DNA of 64,000 nucleotides from Chitinophagaceae bacterium (GCA_016703625.1 JADJBP010000010.1:1-64000), one strand, 5' to 3'. Positions 39,908-49,372 are shown, counted from the stretch's first letter. Numbers and translations are program-made. Notes: a model not told the origin generated them from the sequence alone.

Positions 39908-41456
39908 TTACATTAAAGGCAACCTATAGTTACCGTTACCACCAGCCTTGTTGTAGTTGCCGGTAGCTGCTGTTGTAATTAAATTCCGAACAGTTACCTG
40001 GTAAGGATACACACCTGCCGGTGTAGGCATTGTCCACACAGAATCAACTGCAGTACCTGCTACATAAGGAACAGTGGCTGCTGCATCAGAGAATAAACCT
40101 GCTGCAGGAGACCATACTGCCGGTGTAGCCGGAACGCCTGTTATATAATCGATCTTCAATTCCCAATTGGTTAAAGTTCCCAGGTCACCAAAACCCCAGT
40201 CATACATACCCAGTGTCCAGTTACCGTTAGGTACTGAATACAGGCCATTGAAATTGGTTACTGTTGGTATGTAACCCGCAGGTGAAGTAGGTCCGCCGGG
40301 GAACGTAAATCCAACTGCAACATAGGTAGCACCTACAGCATCGGCCCGGAATGTACCGGTATAAGGTGGTGCACCCGCACTCAGAGGAGTGGTACTGGCA
40401 GAACTGATAACGGTGTTAATGAAATTAGCACCAGGCCCGCCGGTCTTGTTGATGTTGGCATCAAGATTGAAAACCTGTCCATTCGGTGCTTTTAGCACGA
40501 TCACCATATCCGCAATATAAGTATGCGTAAGGTTTAACTTAACACTCATACCTGTAATAGTAGCATTTGCAGGTATTCCTGAAACAGGCAGGTTTGGCGT
40601 AACAACTCCCGGGAATACGGTCTGTGGCCATGATGCAGGGCCATCAGGTATTGCAAGAGCCAGTGTACCTGAATTAAAGGTAGAGCTGAATGCCTGTGAA
40701 GAAGAACTCTTCAGTTTAACAGCCGGGTCACCCAAACACATGGTAACCGATGACGGTACAACCGTTGGGGCAGGTGGAGTATAGTTCACCAATACGCTGT
40801 GCATCAGTGAAACATCCTGTTGCCACATCTGTTGCCCTAACTGTATAAAGTGTTTGTGCAGTTGGTGCGGCATACACATTTGGCGTATTGGCTCCGGTGT
40901 ATGGTGTTGTTGCTGTTGCATTGGTATATAAACCGGCCAGTGGAGACCATACATAAGTAAGTGTTGGTCCGCCGCCACCTCCCGGTGTTGTGTAGTCGAT
41001 GGTGATCGACCAGTTTGTAAGTGCACCTACATCACTTCCCACAAAGTCTCCCATAGCCAGTGTCCATTGACCGTTGGCATCCGGTGCTGTAGGTGTAAGG
41101 CCTGCCCAGGTAGTAACTGTTTGTATATAACCGATAGGGCCATAACCTGCACGTGCTTCAGCAGCAAATGTGCCTGTACGTGGTGCGGGTGCACCGCTGA
41201 TGGTTGCTCCACCGATGGAACTGCAGGCTGTATTGGTAAAGTTATCGGTAGAATTACCACCGGTACCTCCATCCAGTCCGCCAACCAGGTTGAGGATGGC
41301 ATTATTGGGAGCCCTTAAGTTTACGTCCACATCACCTACCCAGGTATGGTTGATATTCATATTCACTTTGATCTCTGTGATGGTAGCATTGGCCGGTATA
41401 CCTGCAATGGTGAGGTTTGACGTGGCCGCTACACCTGTTCCGTCAGGAATAGGCAC
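39908..41456 (-). CDS. Gene C, P-domain pair and SprB-like modules
   Basis: Two frame blocks (41456-40728 and 41026-39908; effective switch at about 40790). First a P-domain (IPDGTGVAATSNLTIAGI, NINHTWVGDVDVNLRAPN, DVGALTNWSITIDY), then the LTYVWSPLAGLYTNATATTPY module, then a second P-domain (LALAIPDGPASWPQ to LGTLTNWELKIDY) and the start of the next module. The region 39670-39910 toward the C-terminal piece also carries indels relative to gene B. Confidence 0.72.
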
Positions 41457-41589
41457 ATTGATCGTTCCTGAATTAGCACTGGCCTGTCCTGGTACCGGTG
41501 GTGCTGCTGTTGCTGCACTTAATAAAGTACCATTGATACCTGCTACACCGCCACATACAGGGCCGGCAGGGGTAATGGTAACAACCGGG

Positions 41590-43815
41590 TTAGGGGTTGA
41601 CCGTTAGTATAACACAATTAGAAATATTGGCTGTACCAATCGGGGCACAGGCACCGGTTAACACAGCACGGTAAGCATAACCATTCAGTAACTGGGTTAC
41701 CGGTGTAACGGTTAGTGTGCCTGTATTTACACCACTATAAGGAGCCGTATTGGTGAGGTTGGTCCATGGCCCACCACAACCGGTAGGGCTAACCTGCCAT
41801 TGGTAGGCAAGTCCTGTTCCGGTACCGGCAACGGTAAAGGTTACCGTGTTGCCAACACAATTGGTACTGCTGGCAGGTTGCGTGGTAACAGTAGGACGCT
41901 GGTTAACGGTAACGGTAACCTGTGCAGATGCAACACAACCGCCCGGTACTGTAGTGCGAACTACGGTATAGGTTGTTGTATTCATTGGAGAAGCCGCAAC
42001 CGGGTTAGAAGTTGTAGAACTTAAACCTGCTGCAGGGCTCCATAAGAAAGTACCTGTAGCAATGGTACCCGGAGTAACAGATGAACCAAAAATGGTAAAG
42101 ATGTTATTGCGGTTCACACCACCACCAACAGCACAACCTGTTGCACCATAGCCCCAGTTTGTACAAGGTGTGGCAAATCCGCCACCGGGGTTCTGCCATG
42201 CGTATTGGTTACCAATATTTGTAGCGCCGTAATTAGACCAGAACCACTGGCCACTGGTTGCAAAGCTCATGTTCACCTGGAATGATACCCAATAGGTACC
42301 GGCACTTAAATTAATACCGGCGCCGGGTAAGGTAACTGCATAGTTACCGCCGGTGCGAACAAAAGAAGCAAGGTTTGTATAAGAAGCTATTGCTGCTCCC
42401 GGTAAATTAGAACCGGAATTGGCATAGAAGAAAACATTCACTGAAGTTGGAACACCTGAACCTGTATTGGTACCCACTACATCCAAACGGGTAACGGTCC
42501 ATGTAGCACCACCAGGTACTGTAAAGTCATCAGCAGCCTGTGAGCTGAATGCAGCATTGGCAGGTTCAAATACCTGTGAAGGCGAACCATTGGTTCCTGG
42601 TCCTGGTTGTATGTGCAGGTTACCCGGGGCTGAAGATGCACCTACATTATAAACTGTAAGCAGGGTAGGGTCACCATTACAAATGGTAGTACCCGGGTCT
42701 GCCACTATGATCAGGTCCTGGTTAGGATTAACTGTGATGGTAAATGTTCTTGGAGTACCTGCACAGGCTAAACCACCTGCGGCAAATGAAAATTCTACAC
42801 GGCCATTGCCGGTATTCACACCTGCGTTGGTAACACCTGCAGAAACACCTCCAATATAGGAAGATCCACCGGCACCACTTTGCCCGTTCCAGTTATTGGC
42901 CGGGTTGTATAAACCTGAACCTCCTGTTAAACCGCCACCAATACCACCTGGTTCGCCAGGTCCTGTTGGAGTTCCCTGTCCGCTGGCTACCTCATTACCA
43001 CCTGCTCCGCCAACACCTAAAACACCGGGTAAGCCATTTGTTGGGCCACCTGCGGTCCATGTGGTAACACCACCTGCACCACCGGCTGCCTGGGTACCGC
43101 CTGTTGGAACTGGACCTCCCGGAGGAACACCAGGCCATCCGGCTCCGCCGCCACCGCCATAGTATCCTGCACCGCCGCCACCGCCTGATCCACGGCCACA
43201 ACCAGCAGTACGGTTACCACCGGCTCCGCCGCCACCGCCTGCAACAATTGCACGGGCGCCAAGGGTATTAGCTCCAACTCTTACGTCAGTAGCACCACCG
43301 CCACCACCGCCTTGTGCCTGTGCACAACCGGCATTGGTTCCACCGGCACCACCACCATTAAATCCACCGGAAATTGTTGTAGTTCCACCACCACCGGCAT
43401 TTATATAAAGCGTTTGTCCCGGGGTTACCGCCAGTGTTCCTTCGGCATAGCCGCCAAGACCACCAGCAACTGAACCGGCATTGCGGTTACCCTGTGCACC
43501 CCAGGCTTTAACATTGATAGAAGTTACACCTGCAGGTACAACAAATGTTTGCACTGCACCGGTGTAACTGAAGTTTTGTGTTACCTGTATACCACCTGAA
43601 CCATAAGTAGGCGTAACAGTTATTGTTGCTACCTGTGGTACACCGGTAGGATTCTGAGCAATAAATGAAGGGATATTGCCCTGTCCTGTGGCAGCCAGGC
43701 CGATGAGGGTATTATCATTTGCCCAACTGAAAACTGTACCGGGTACTGTAGTTGTAAAGTTAACCGGTGCTGTAGATGCACCACGGCATAATACCTGGTT
43801 GGGAATTGCGTTCAC
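41590..43815 (-). CDS. Gene C, glycine-rich, jelly-roll and Ig-like modules
   Basis: A 741-residue open block, the cleanest copy of the shared segment. A PKD-like module (NQVLCRGASTAPVNF), an ALK-type glycine-rich domain (INVKAWGAQGNRNAGS to GAGGSSYIGGVSAG), the linker DLIIVADPGTTICNGDPTLL, the jelly-roll-like block (SVNVFFYANSGSNLPG, NQYAWQNPGGGFATPC) and two Ig modules (FLWSPAAGLSSTTSNPVA; GLAYQWQVSPTGCGG). The glycine-rich insert differs in length and sequence from gene B between about 42930 and 43320, so it evolves faster than its surroundings. Confidence 0.78.
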   Translation of the reverse strand: MNAIPNQVLCRGASTAPVNFTTTVPGTVFSWANDNTLIGLAATGQGNIPSFIAQNPTGVPQVATITVTPTYGSGGIQVTQNFSYTGAVQTFVVPAGVTSINVKAWGAQGNRNAGSVAGGLGGYAEGTLAVTPGQTLYINAGGGGTTTISGGFNGGGAGGTNAGCAQAQGGGGGGATDVRVGANTLGARAIVAGGGGGAGGNRTAGCGRGSGGGGGAGYYGGGGGAGWPGVPPGGPVPTGGTQAAGGAGGVTTWTAGGPTNGLPGVLGVGGAGGNEVASGQGTPTGPGEPGGIGGGLTGGSGLYNPANNWNGQSGAGGSSYIGGVSAGVTNAGVNTGNGRVEFSFAAGGLACAGTPRTFTITVNPNQDLIIVADPGTTICNGDPTLLTVYNVGASSAPGNLHIQPGPGTNGSPSQVFEPANAAFSSQAADDFTVPGGATWTVTRLDVVGTNTGSGVPTSVNVFFYANSGSNLPGAAIASYTNLASFVRTGGNYAVTLPGAGINLSAGTYWVSFQVNMSFATSGQWFWSNYGATNIGNQYAWQNPGGGFATPCTNWGYGATGCAVGGGVNRNNIFTIFGSSVTPGTIATGTFLWSPAAGLSSTTSNPVAASPMNTTTYTVVRTTVPGGCVASAQVTVTVNQRPTVTTQPASSTNCVGNTVTFTVAGTGTGLAYQWQVSPTGCGGPWTNLTNTAPYSGVNTGTLTVTPVTQLLNGYAYRAVLTGACAPIGTANISNCVILTVNP

Positions 43816-46796
43816 CTGCCCGGAAGGATTAACCCTGATGATGAATGTACTACATCTCCAGTTGCAAAACCAATTACAGGCTGATCGAAAACAGCAGTAA
43901 AGTTAATTGGTGATGTGGAGGTAGGATCGGGCTGGGCAGCAGCCTGGTTTATGGTAACAGCCGGGCTAACCGACGGTGGTGTACAAATAGGAGCAATTAT
44001 ATCCAGTGAATAATTTGCAGTTTGTCCGGCAGTAACATTTCCTACATGGAAAACAATAGTCGCCAATGGAGGAGCATTAAATGACCAGGTAATAGATCCG
44101 CCAGCTAAAGCACTGGATCCGGGATCTCCCAGCCAGTTGGTACAATAGTTGGTTAATACAACTGAACCATTGTGTGCAGTTACAAAGCTGAAGTTAGTAG
44201 CCGGGTTGGAATAAATTACTGTAACACACTGAACAGCATTAACCGGGTTTGTCCAGGTATGTTGTACATAATGTAAAGCACCTGTTAAACTTGATGATGT
44301 ACAGGTTCCCGGGGCAGCACATGTGGAAGGCGTACCATCCCTGAATGCTCTTAAGCCTACCGGTGTATTGGCCGGGCCTACTGTACCAACAAATGTGGTA
44401 CATACCCCCGGAGGAGCCATCGTAAATGTAACGGTATTATCTGTACTGGTTGATGCATTGTTCGGTTCCAATGCTGCATTGGTACAAACACCTGCAGCAA
44501 TAGAGGCACTTACTGTTCCACCGGCAGTCATGCCAGAAACAGCAACGTTAAATGTTGTTGGACCTCCGGTAACTGTTCCGGTAGTTGCACCTGCGGTGCC
44601 GCCTAATGTAACATCACCTGTTGCAAATCCTACAACCGGCTCGCTGAATACTACAGTAAAGTTTATTGGAGAAACAGCGGTTGGATCTGGTTGGGCAGCA
44701 GCCTGGTTAATGGTGACTGTAGGGCCTGCTGTTATACAGTTCGGGTGCAGATCGAATGCGGGAGTTCCGTCATTCTTATTGGTTACAGATCCCTGCTGTG
44801 CACTAAACCCTAAACCTCTTTTGGCAAAAGCACGCCAGATGGCACAGGAATAGATACCGCCAAACAATGTTGTATCGGCCAGTAAAATATTATTCCTCGC
44901 ATCAACAAATCCGGGGCTGCATGGCTGCGTCCTCATACCTTCCATTACGAGGCGAAGGGCTCTTACGTTTCCGCCCGCTCCATTCCAGGTATATATATTT
45001 GGAGTGATGGTTCCGATCTCGTTGATGATCTCCCAGGTCATTTCCCATAACATGGTACACCATACAAATCCTACACCGTGTGGGGCAACCTGTGAAGGAA
45101 GACTGGCATAAGTGTGGTTATTAACAGCCATATCCGTAGTATACCTGGCAGGCCTGATACCGAGGCCGGTAGGAGGCTGGTTTAATGCATAAGTACCTAT
45201 ACCTCTTGGAGCAGTAAAGCCGGTATTCACTGTAGCGGTTGACCAATCCTGCGTAAGCATTAAAGCTAAATAATCGCTGATCCCTTCACCACCTTGCTCC
45301 TGGTTGCTCAGGCAGGTTGTATTTGCCGGACCACCGGTAATGCGCTTACTGATGCCATGGCCGTATTCATGTATGATAATTCCATTATCAACATCACCAT
45401 CTTTAAATGGAGATGCGGTAGACCATAAATACATCTGCATCCTTCCGCTTCCACCATCGGCAGGGGTTGAAAAATTTGCATTATTTGTTCCCTGGCCATC
45501 CTGTGCCTCAGCATTTACATGGTCATTACCAACACCACCACGTCCTAAGTTATCATCCTGGAAATTACCGCCCACTTCTGTGAATCCATAGGCATAAAAG
45601 ATATCATGTATCAGGTTATTCCAGTAAAATAAGTTGGTGATATTGAATTGCTGATTAGGTACAGGCGTTGTTTGGGTAGGATCAACGGTATAATCAGGTG
45701 TAAAATTAAAAGTTAAATTGGGTAGGGCAGTTGTAGAAGTTGCAGCATCTGCAGGAATCCCATTATCATCATCTAACCTGTCCTGGTATGCGAAAACATT
45801 ATTACCCCTGGTATAATTATAATCCGTTGCAGCCAAACCCGTATGCCAGTTTAATGTGGTTGCATTGGCAACTGTGGCATTAACCCATGGGTTGCTTCTC
45901 AATGCGTGCCAGGTACTTTGTGCGCCAGGCATAAAAGTGGGCGCTTCAAAAGGGATCGGTATAACCCGGTAGTCTGCATTGGAAACCAATGATGGATCAG
46001 GGTTCTCTATTTCAGTTACGGAGTTATTATTTTTAAAATCGAACAAATGCTTATTTTGTTCAAGGCTCTTTTGTGTTTCGCCGGTTGGCATGCTGTTAAA
46101 TAAAAAAGCCGGGTATTTTACAGTTGAGTGTTCATCCGGGTTACCCCAATGATCATAGTCGGTTAAATTTGATACACCCACAATGCTGTTATCAACAGCA
46201 TTCACCCTTACCAGCCAATAATCTGAGGTTGTTTTTGGTATAATATATACCTGCCAGGCCAGGGCGTATGTTTTTGTTTCCTCAATGGGTACCCACATTA
46301 ATTGTGCGGTGATGTTTTCGCGGGAAACTCCCATATTCCCGAATTCAACCAAACGCCCTTCATCTTTACGGTTAATGGCAATGGCCAGTTGGGAGGGCCT
46401 GAAACCACGGTCAGACAAAGCGGACTGTACAGCTGATTCCGCAGAAACAGCCGGGGAACCGGAATTACCGGCTGCCAGCTTTTCCAAATTGGGATCATAT
46501 ACCCCGGACCTGCTCAGTAACTTTCCGTTCCTGAAAGTAAGGATGGTCATCTGGTTAAATACAGGGATACCTTTGTGAGCCTGCAAAAGGTAAACATAAC
46601 GGACACCAGTAACGTTATCTTCAAATGTACTTGAAACAATAAAATTACTCAGATCTTCCGGTGCAAAACCAATTGCATTTTTGTTGGCATCAACGATCAT
46701 CATGGATGATTTGGCATCAACCGGAAGATCATTTTGTGCATTGGTAATTAACGCACTTAATACGGTCAAAACGATTAAGGGGATAATTTTTCTCAT
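43812..46796 (-). CDS. Gene C, N-terminal piece: M36 (fungalysin) zinc metallopeptidase with Ig-like repeats
   Basis: 994 residues. Signal peptide KKIIPLIV-like (RKIIPLIVLTVLSALITNAQ); FTP/PepSY-type propeptide, about 30-240 (WQVYIIPKTTSDYWLVRV); M36 catalytic domain, about 290-700, with the zinc motif IIHEYGHGISKRITGG, the downstream ligand region QGGEGISDYLALML, and HGVGFVWCTMLWEMTWEI; then PTVTINQAAAQPDPT Ig-like repeats flanking a proprotein-like block (VGLRAFRDGTPSTC to ANYSLDIIAPICT). The last repeat is cut at GFATGDV and continues out of frame into a gene B-type segment (STFIIRVNPSGQVN). Predicted to be a secreted, self-activating endopeptidase delivered by T9SS. Confidence 0.88.
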   Translation of the reverse strand: MRKIIPLIVLTVLSALITNAQNDLPVDAKSSMMIVDANKNAIGFAPEDLSNFIVSSTFEDNVTGVRYVYLLQAHKGIPVFNQMTILTFRNGKLLSRSGVYDPNLEKLAAGNSGSPAVSAESAVQSALSDRGFRPSQLAIAINRKDEGRLVEFGNMGVSRENITAQLMWVPIEETKTYALAWQVYIIPKTTSDYWLVRVNAVDNSIVGVSNLTDYDHWGNPDEHSTVKYPAFLFNSMPTGETQKSLEQNKHLFDFKNNNSVTEIENPDPSLVSNADYRVIPIPFEAPTFMPGAQSTWHALRSNPWVNATVANATTLNWHTGLAATDYNYTRGNNVFAYQDRLDDDNGIPADAATSTTALPNLTFNFTPDYTVDPTQTTPVPNQQFNITNLFYWNNLIHDIFYAYGFTEVGGNFQDDNLGRGGVGNDHVNAEAQDGQGTNNANFSTPADGGSGRMQMYLWSTASPFKDGDVDNGIIIHEYGHGISKRITGGPANTTCLSNQEQGGEGISDYLALMLTQDWSTATVNTGFTAPRGIGTYALNQPPTGLGIRPARYTTDMAVNNHTYASLPSQVAPHGVGFVWCTMLWEMTWEIINEIGTITPNIYTWNGAGGNVRALRLVMEGMRTQPCSPGFVDARNNILLADTTLFGGIYSCAIWRAFAKRGLGFSAQQGSVTNKNDGTPAFDLHPNCITAGPTVTINQAAAQPDPTAVSPINFTVVFSEPVVGFATGDVTLGGTAGATTGTVTGGPTTFNVAVSGMTAGGTVSASIAAGVCTNAALEPNNASTSTDNTVTFTMAPPGVCTTFVGTVGPANTPVGLRAFRDGTPSTCAAPGTCTSSSLTGALHYVQHTWTNPVNAVQCVTVIYSNPATNFSFVTAHNGSVVLTNYCTNWLGDPGSSALAGGSITWSFNAPPLATIVFHVGNVTAGQTANYSLDIIAPICTPPSVSPAVTINQAAAQPDPTSTSPINFTAVFDQPVIGFATGDVVHSSSGLILPGR

Positions 46797-47112
46797 AAAA
46801 ATTATTTAATGATTAACTAAATACAGGAGTTGGTCTTAGAAGGATAGTTTTACAGTTTCGAAAGGGTAGATCAGGTTTAAACAGAGGATATTATCAATTA
46901 ACAGCAATATTATAAAAGGTTAATAAACCTGTTATAAATGTATATTTTGGCAAATAACTTGATACAATAATACTGAAAAAAAAACACAAAGCAAATATAT
47001 TTTTAACAACATTTTATAATAAATCAAGCTAAATGCTAATTATAAAATTGTATAATTTATTGTAAAATGCGCTGAACGCCATCCCGGCCTGTATTTAAAT
47101 ATAAAGTACCCG
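46797..47112. other. Intergenic region between gene C and ssrA
   Basis: Very AT-rich, with no open frame of note. It must hold the gene C promoter on the minus strand, but I see no good TAnnTTTG box there. Confidence 0.3.
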
Positions 47113-47146
47113 TTTTAGACCAGGCAGATAAGTTTACGTAATTTTG
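47113..47146 (+). promoter_or_regulatory. Promoter of ssrA
   Basis: TTTTAG (47113-47118), 20 nt, TAATTTTG (47139-47146), a good Bacteroidota -33/-7 pair. The mature tmRNA 5' end is 36 nt past the -7 box, leaving about 30 nt for RNase P removal. Confidence 0.7.
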
Positions 47147-47182
47147 TACCTGGCCGGGATGATAACAAACCGGTCATTTTCC

Positions 47183-47552
47183 GGGGCTGACCGGTTTTGA
47201 CAGCATAGTTCTTTGTAAGTGTAAGCATGTAGTGCGTTGCGTAATCAGCACTTTAATCCAAATACGAAAATTTTAAATGGCAATACTCAGTATGCCATGG
47301 CTGCTTAATCTATCAGATTAGCACCCATTAGGGCCGTTGAACAGGTTGGCCTGTTACCATGTTCTTCCGCCGACTCAAAAACAAAACAGGATGCTGCAAC
47401 GGAATGATGTGACCGTTGCTTAAGATCATTCATCTAAGGATAAGGTTGGTTTGTTATGCCCCTGCCTTTTCCCTACAATCAATGCATAAATAAACATGTA
47501 GAAAGCTTACGGCGAATATGTTTGGACCAGGGTTCGATTCCCTGCAGCTCCA
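47183..47552 (+). ncRNA. ssrA: Transfer-messenger RNA (tmRNA)
   Basis: About 370 nt. The 5' GGGGCTG (47183-47189) pairs with CAGCTCC (47545-47551) plus discriminator A, giving the G3-U70 wobble that marks an alanine acceptor; the T-arm GGTTCGATTCC precedes the 3' strand. The tag frame 47279-47308 reads GNTQYAMAA then TAA, ending in the small hydrophobic residues recognised by Clp proteases. Stalled ribosomes switch to this frame during trans-translation. CCA is not fully encoded. Confidence 0.95.
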
Positions 47553-47567
47553 CCGGTACATTAAATG

Positions 47568-47597
47568 AAAGGCCATACATATATATGTATGGCCTTT
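47568..47597 (+). terminator. Terminator of ssrA
   Basis: AAAGGCCATACATA and TATGTATGGCCTTT form a long perfect hairpin followed by TATTTTT, 16 nt after the tmRNA 3' end. Confidence 0.85.
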
Positions 47598-47841
47598 TAT
47601 TTTTACCGCACAAACGAAAATAAATAGTCGGTTTTGCTATGGAGAATAATCCCGCAGTTACTGAACCCATAACCCAACTCCGTAACCCGGGCAAACCCAT
47701 TGATCTAAATACTTTAATTTTTTATTTTTAAATGCGGGAGCAAGGATACCGTGGGAATGAGCGGTATTACCGGGAAAGTATTGTTAGAAAATATAAAAAC
47801 ATACCCTTACCGGTTAAACGAAAATATATCTGATTTTCAAT

Positions 47842-47990
47842 TTACTTTTCAATTATTGCCTGAACGGTCTCCTTATAACTTCTTCCAATGGGGATCAGCT
47901 TATTGTTGATCTCCACATCGGTGGCGGTAATCGCATCAATCTTACCTTTGCAAAAATGAATGAACGGTGATTATTCACGTTACGGGCCGG
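47842..47990 (-). pseudogene. Remnant of a LytTR-type DNA-binding domain
   Basis: The minus strand reads KGKIDAITATDVEINNKLIP and then IGRSYKETVQAIIEK with a stop at 47842, the typical last strands of a LytTR response regulator. One frame away upstream is NHRSFIFAK, matching the usual HxSyxVN segment. Nothing recognisable of the LytTR N-terminal part or a receiver precedes it, so this is a decayed 3' end. The flanks (47600-47840, 47990-48130) hold no other gene. Confidence 0.5.
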
Positions 47991-48130
47991 ATATGTTCCA
48001 TCCATCGCAAACCGGAAGTTAACATGCCGCATTGGTCATATTCAGTACTTTATTTAAATAAACAATGCCGGGAAAAAATTATAACGTCTGTCCATAACAG
48101 GTATATTCATGGAATAATATGGTGCAAAAA

Positions 48131-48153
48131 AAATCAGTCAAACTGACTGATTT
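48131..48153. terminator. Bidirectional hairpin terminator
   Basis: AAATCAGTCA and TGACTGATTT with loop AAC, flanked by A's on one side and T's on the other, so it can act on either strand. It lies 40 nt after the stop of the lipoprotein gene at 48193. Confidence 0.75.
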
Positions 48154-48192
48154 TTTTTTATTGTATTGTGTTGTACCTGTTAAATATATGTC

Positions 48193-48671
48193 TTAAAACC
48201 TGCTTGTTGTCCAGATAACCATTTTACCTGGCGTTTTAACGGCAGCGTTATCTTCAGAAGTGATCATTATCTTCGTTGGTTTTACAGCCGATACCGCTTC
48301 AAATGTAGCTTTTGATTTGTCGGTAAGCCAGCCTGTATTGCTGTTTATCTGGCCAAGGCTTTTTGTAGCCTGGTTGTCGGCATCCATCCACACGATATAA
48401 GCATTTTTGGAATTCGGGTCAAGTGAACTGATCTCTTTCAGGTTTTGTACATTGATCTGGATCACATAGTTGCTGTTTATATCTCTTTTGATCTGTACCT
48501 GGCCTGCGTTGTCAGGGACGCAGCTGTTGTTGCCGGAGCTTCTGTTACTGTGGTGGTTTCTGTTTTGGCTACTGCTGTTGTTTTTTTGGCACAGGCGTTA
48601 AAGAGAAAAACCATCATCATGGCCATCATACCTGTAAATACCTTTTTTGCTGAAATGTTAACTGTTGTCAT
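48193..48671 (-). CDS. Small lipoprotein, paralogue 1 (frameshifted)
   Basis: About 155 residues when joined across a single-base shift near 48510. Lipobox FLFNAC with Cys near residue 27, a Thr-rich linker (TETTTVTEAPATT), then a conserved domain: GQVQIKRDINSNYVIQINV, AYIVWMDADNQATKSLGQIN, SKATFEAVSAVKPTKIMIT. The next gene (48854-49297) is clearly related, with the same LGQINSNxG and kasFExVxAxKPxKIxIT pattern. No named family is recognised; the repeated ability to stay Cys-anchored suggests a periplasmic or surface role. Its promoter has the shared 22-bp motif. Confidence 0.75.
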
Positions 48672-48709
48672 TTGTATTTTTTTTAATAGGCAGGTGATTC
48701 CTGCATATA

Positions 48710-48775
48710 CAAAGGTGCATTGGTTTCACCGGTGAACTGTTACAGTATTGTAACAATTAGTTGTATTATTCACAG
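48710..48775 (-). promoter_or_regulatory. Shared-motif promoter, site a (lipoprotein 1)
   Basis: Minus strand: motif CTGTGAATAATACAACTAAT (from 48775), then a -7 box CACCTTTG (48710-48717) whose first base is exactly 58 nt after the motif start. No -33 TTTG is present, consistent with an activator-dependent promoter. Confidence 0.75.
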
Positions 48776-48853
48776 TTTGCAGTTACGGGTCCTGGTAATT
48801 ACTGTTTAAACAGGTAAAGACAGCAATAATTTATTTGTTGCCGGGTTATTATT

Positions 48854-49297
48854 TTAAAAACCCGTAGTGGATAAAATAATATGTGTGCCCGGGTATTGAA
48901 CATTGGAGTCGTCTTCTGCTGTGATATAGATCTTTACCGGTTTAAAGGCAGTTACTGTTTCAAACGATGCCTTCAGTGATTTTGACAACATGCCCGAATT
49001 GCTGTTGATCTGCCCCAGGTTTTTGGTGAGGTTCTCATCAGATTGCAGCCACACTACGTATACCTGTTTTGCAGGTTCCAGTCTTTTGGCTTCGGCAAGG
49101 CCGGATATCTTTATTTTAACATTGTAATTATTGTTATTGTCTTTTTTAACCTTTACTGAACCACGTGCGGCCGGCACCACCGGTGATGTTAAGAAAGTTG
49201 TCTTACGGGCGCAGGAATATAATGTAGCGAACATCGTGAAAGCCAGTAAACCGAGAAGCATTTTTTTTGAGATGGAATGCAGTTTGGATAAGTTCAT
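48854..49297 (-). CDS. Small lipoprotein, paralogue 2
   Basis: 147 residues. Signal sequence LLGLLAFTMFATLYSC with the lipobox Cys near residue 28, then GSVKVKKDNNNNYNVKIKI, VYVVWLQSDENLTKNLGQIN, KASFETVTAFKPVKIYITAE. Same architecture as the adjacent gene at 48193, hence a tandem duplication. The C-terminal domain has the look of a small beta-sandwich; no family name is assigned. It is in the same orientation with its own upstream motif site. Confidence 0.8.
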   Translation of the reverse strand: MNLSKLHSISKKMLLGLLAFTMFATLYSCARKTTFLTSPVVPAARGSVKVKKDNNNNYNVKIKISGLAEAKRLEPAKQVYVVWLQSDENLTKNLGQINSNSGMLSKSLKASFETVTAFKPVKIYITAEDDSNVQYPGTHIILSTTGF

Positions 49298-49306
49298 TTT
49301 TTATTG

Positions 49307-49372
49307 CAAAGTTCACTTTTTTTATGCGCTGTAACATTACACACTTATGTATAAAACTTACATCATTACTTT
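49307..49372 (-). promoter_or_regulatory. Shared-motif promoter, site b (lipoprotein 2)
   Basis: The -7 box GAACTTTG (49307-49314) has, exactly 58 nt upstream, the partly degenerate motif AAAGTAATGATGTAAGTTTT (from 49372), matching AATnATryAA and the TTTTAT tail. It overlaps the stop codon of the AI-2E gene. The second-weakest of the seven sites. Confidence 0.5.

Larger units (their letters stand above)
38602..43850 (-). repeat. Long duplicated segment, copy 2 (in gene C)
   Basis: Partner of 30771-36050. Differences are scattered substitutions, a variable glycine-rich stretch (about 42930-43320) and many 1-nt indels. The match ends abruptly at about 43850, exactly where gene C switches from its M36 part to this tail. 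Confidence 0.8.

Noticed and set aside
34989..43560. Gly-codon-rich arrays considered as minisatellites or CRISPR
   Set aside because: They are in-frame glycine-rich protein domains and have no spacer/repeat alternation.
21559..46796. Insertion sequences between the giant genes
   Set aside because: No transposase frame, terminal inverted repeats or target duplications were found; the repeats are coding modules.
47479..47700. A 73-residue minus-strand open frame
   Set aside because: It lies across the tmRNA 3' end and its terminator, which fully explain the sequence.
47950..47985. GTGAATAATCAC as an eighth copy of the shared motif
   Set aside because: It lies in the LytTR-domain remnant, lacks the left GT and the right CAA, and has no CTTTG box 58 nt away.
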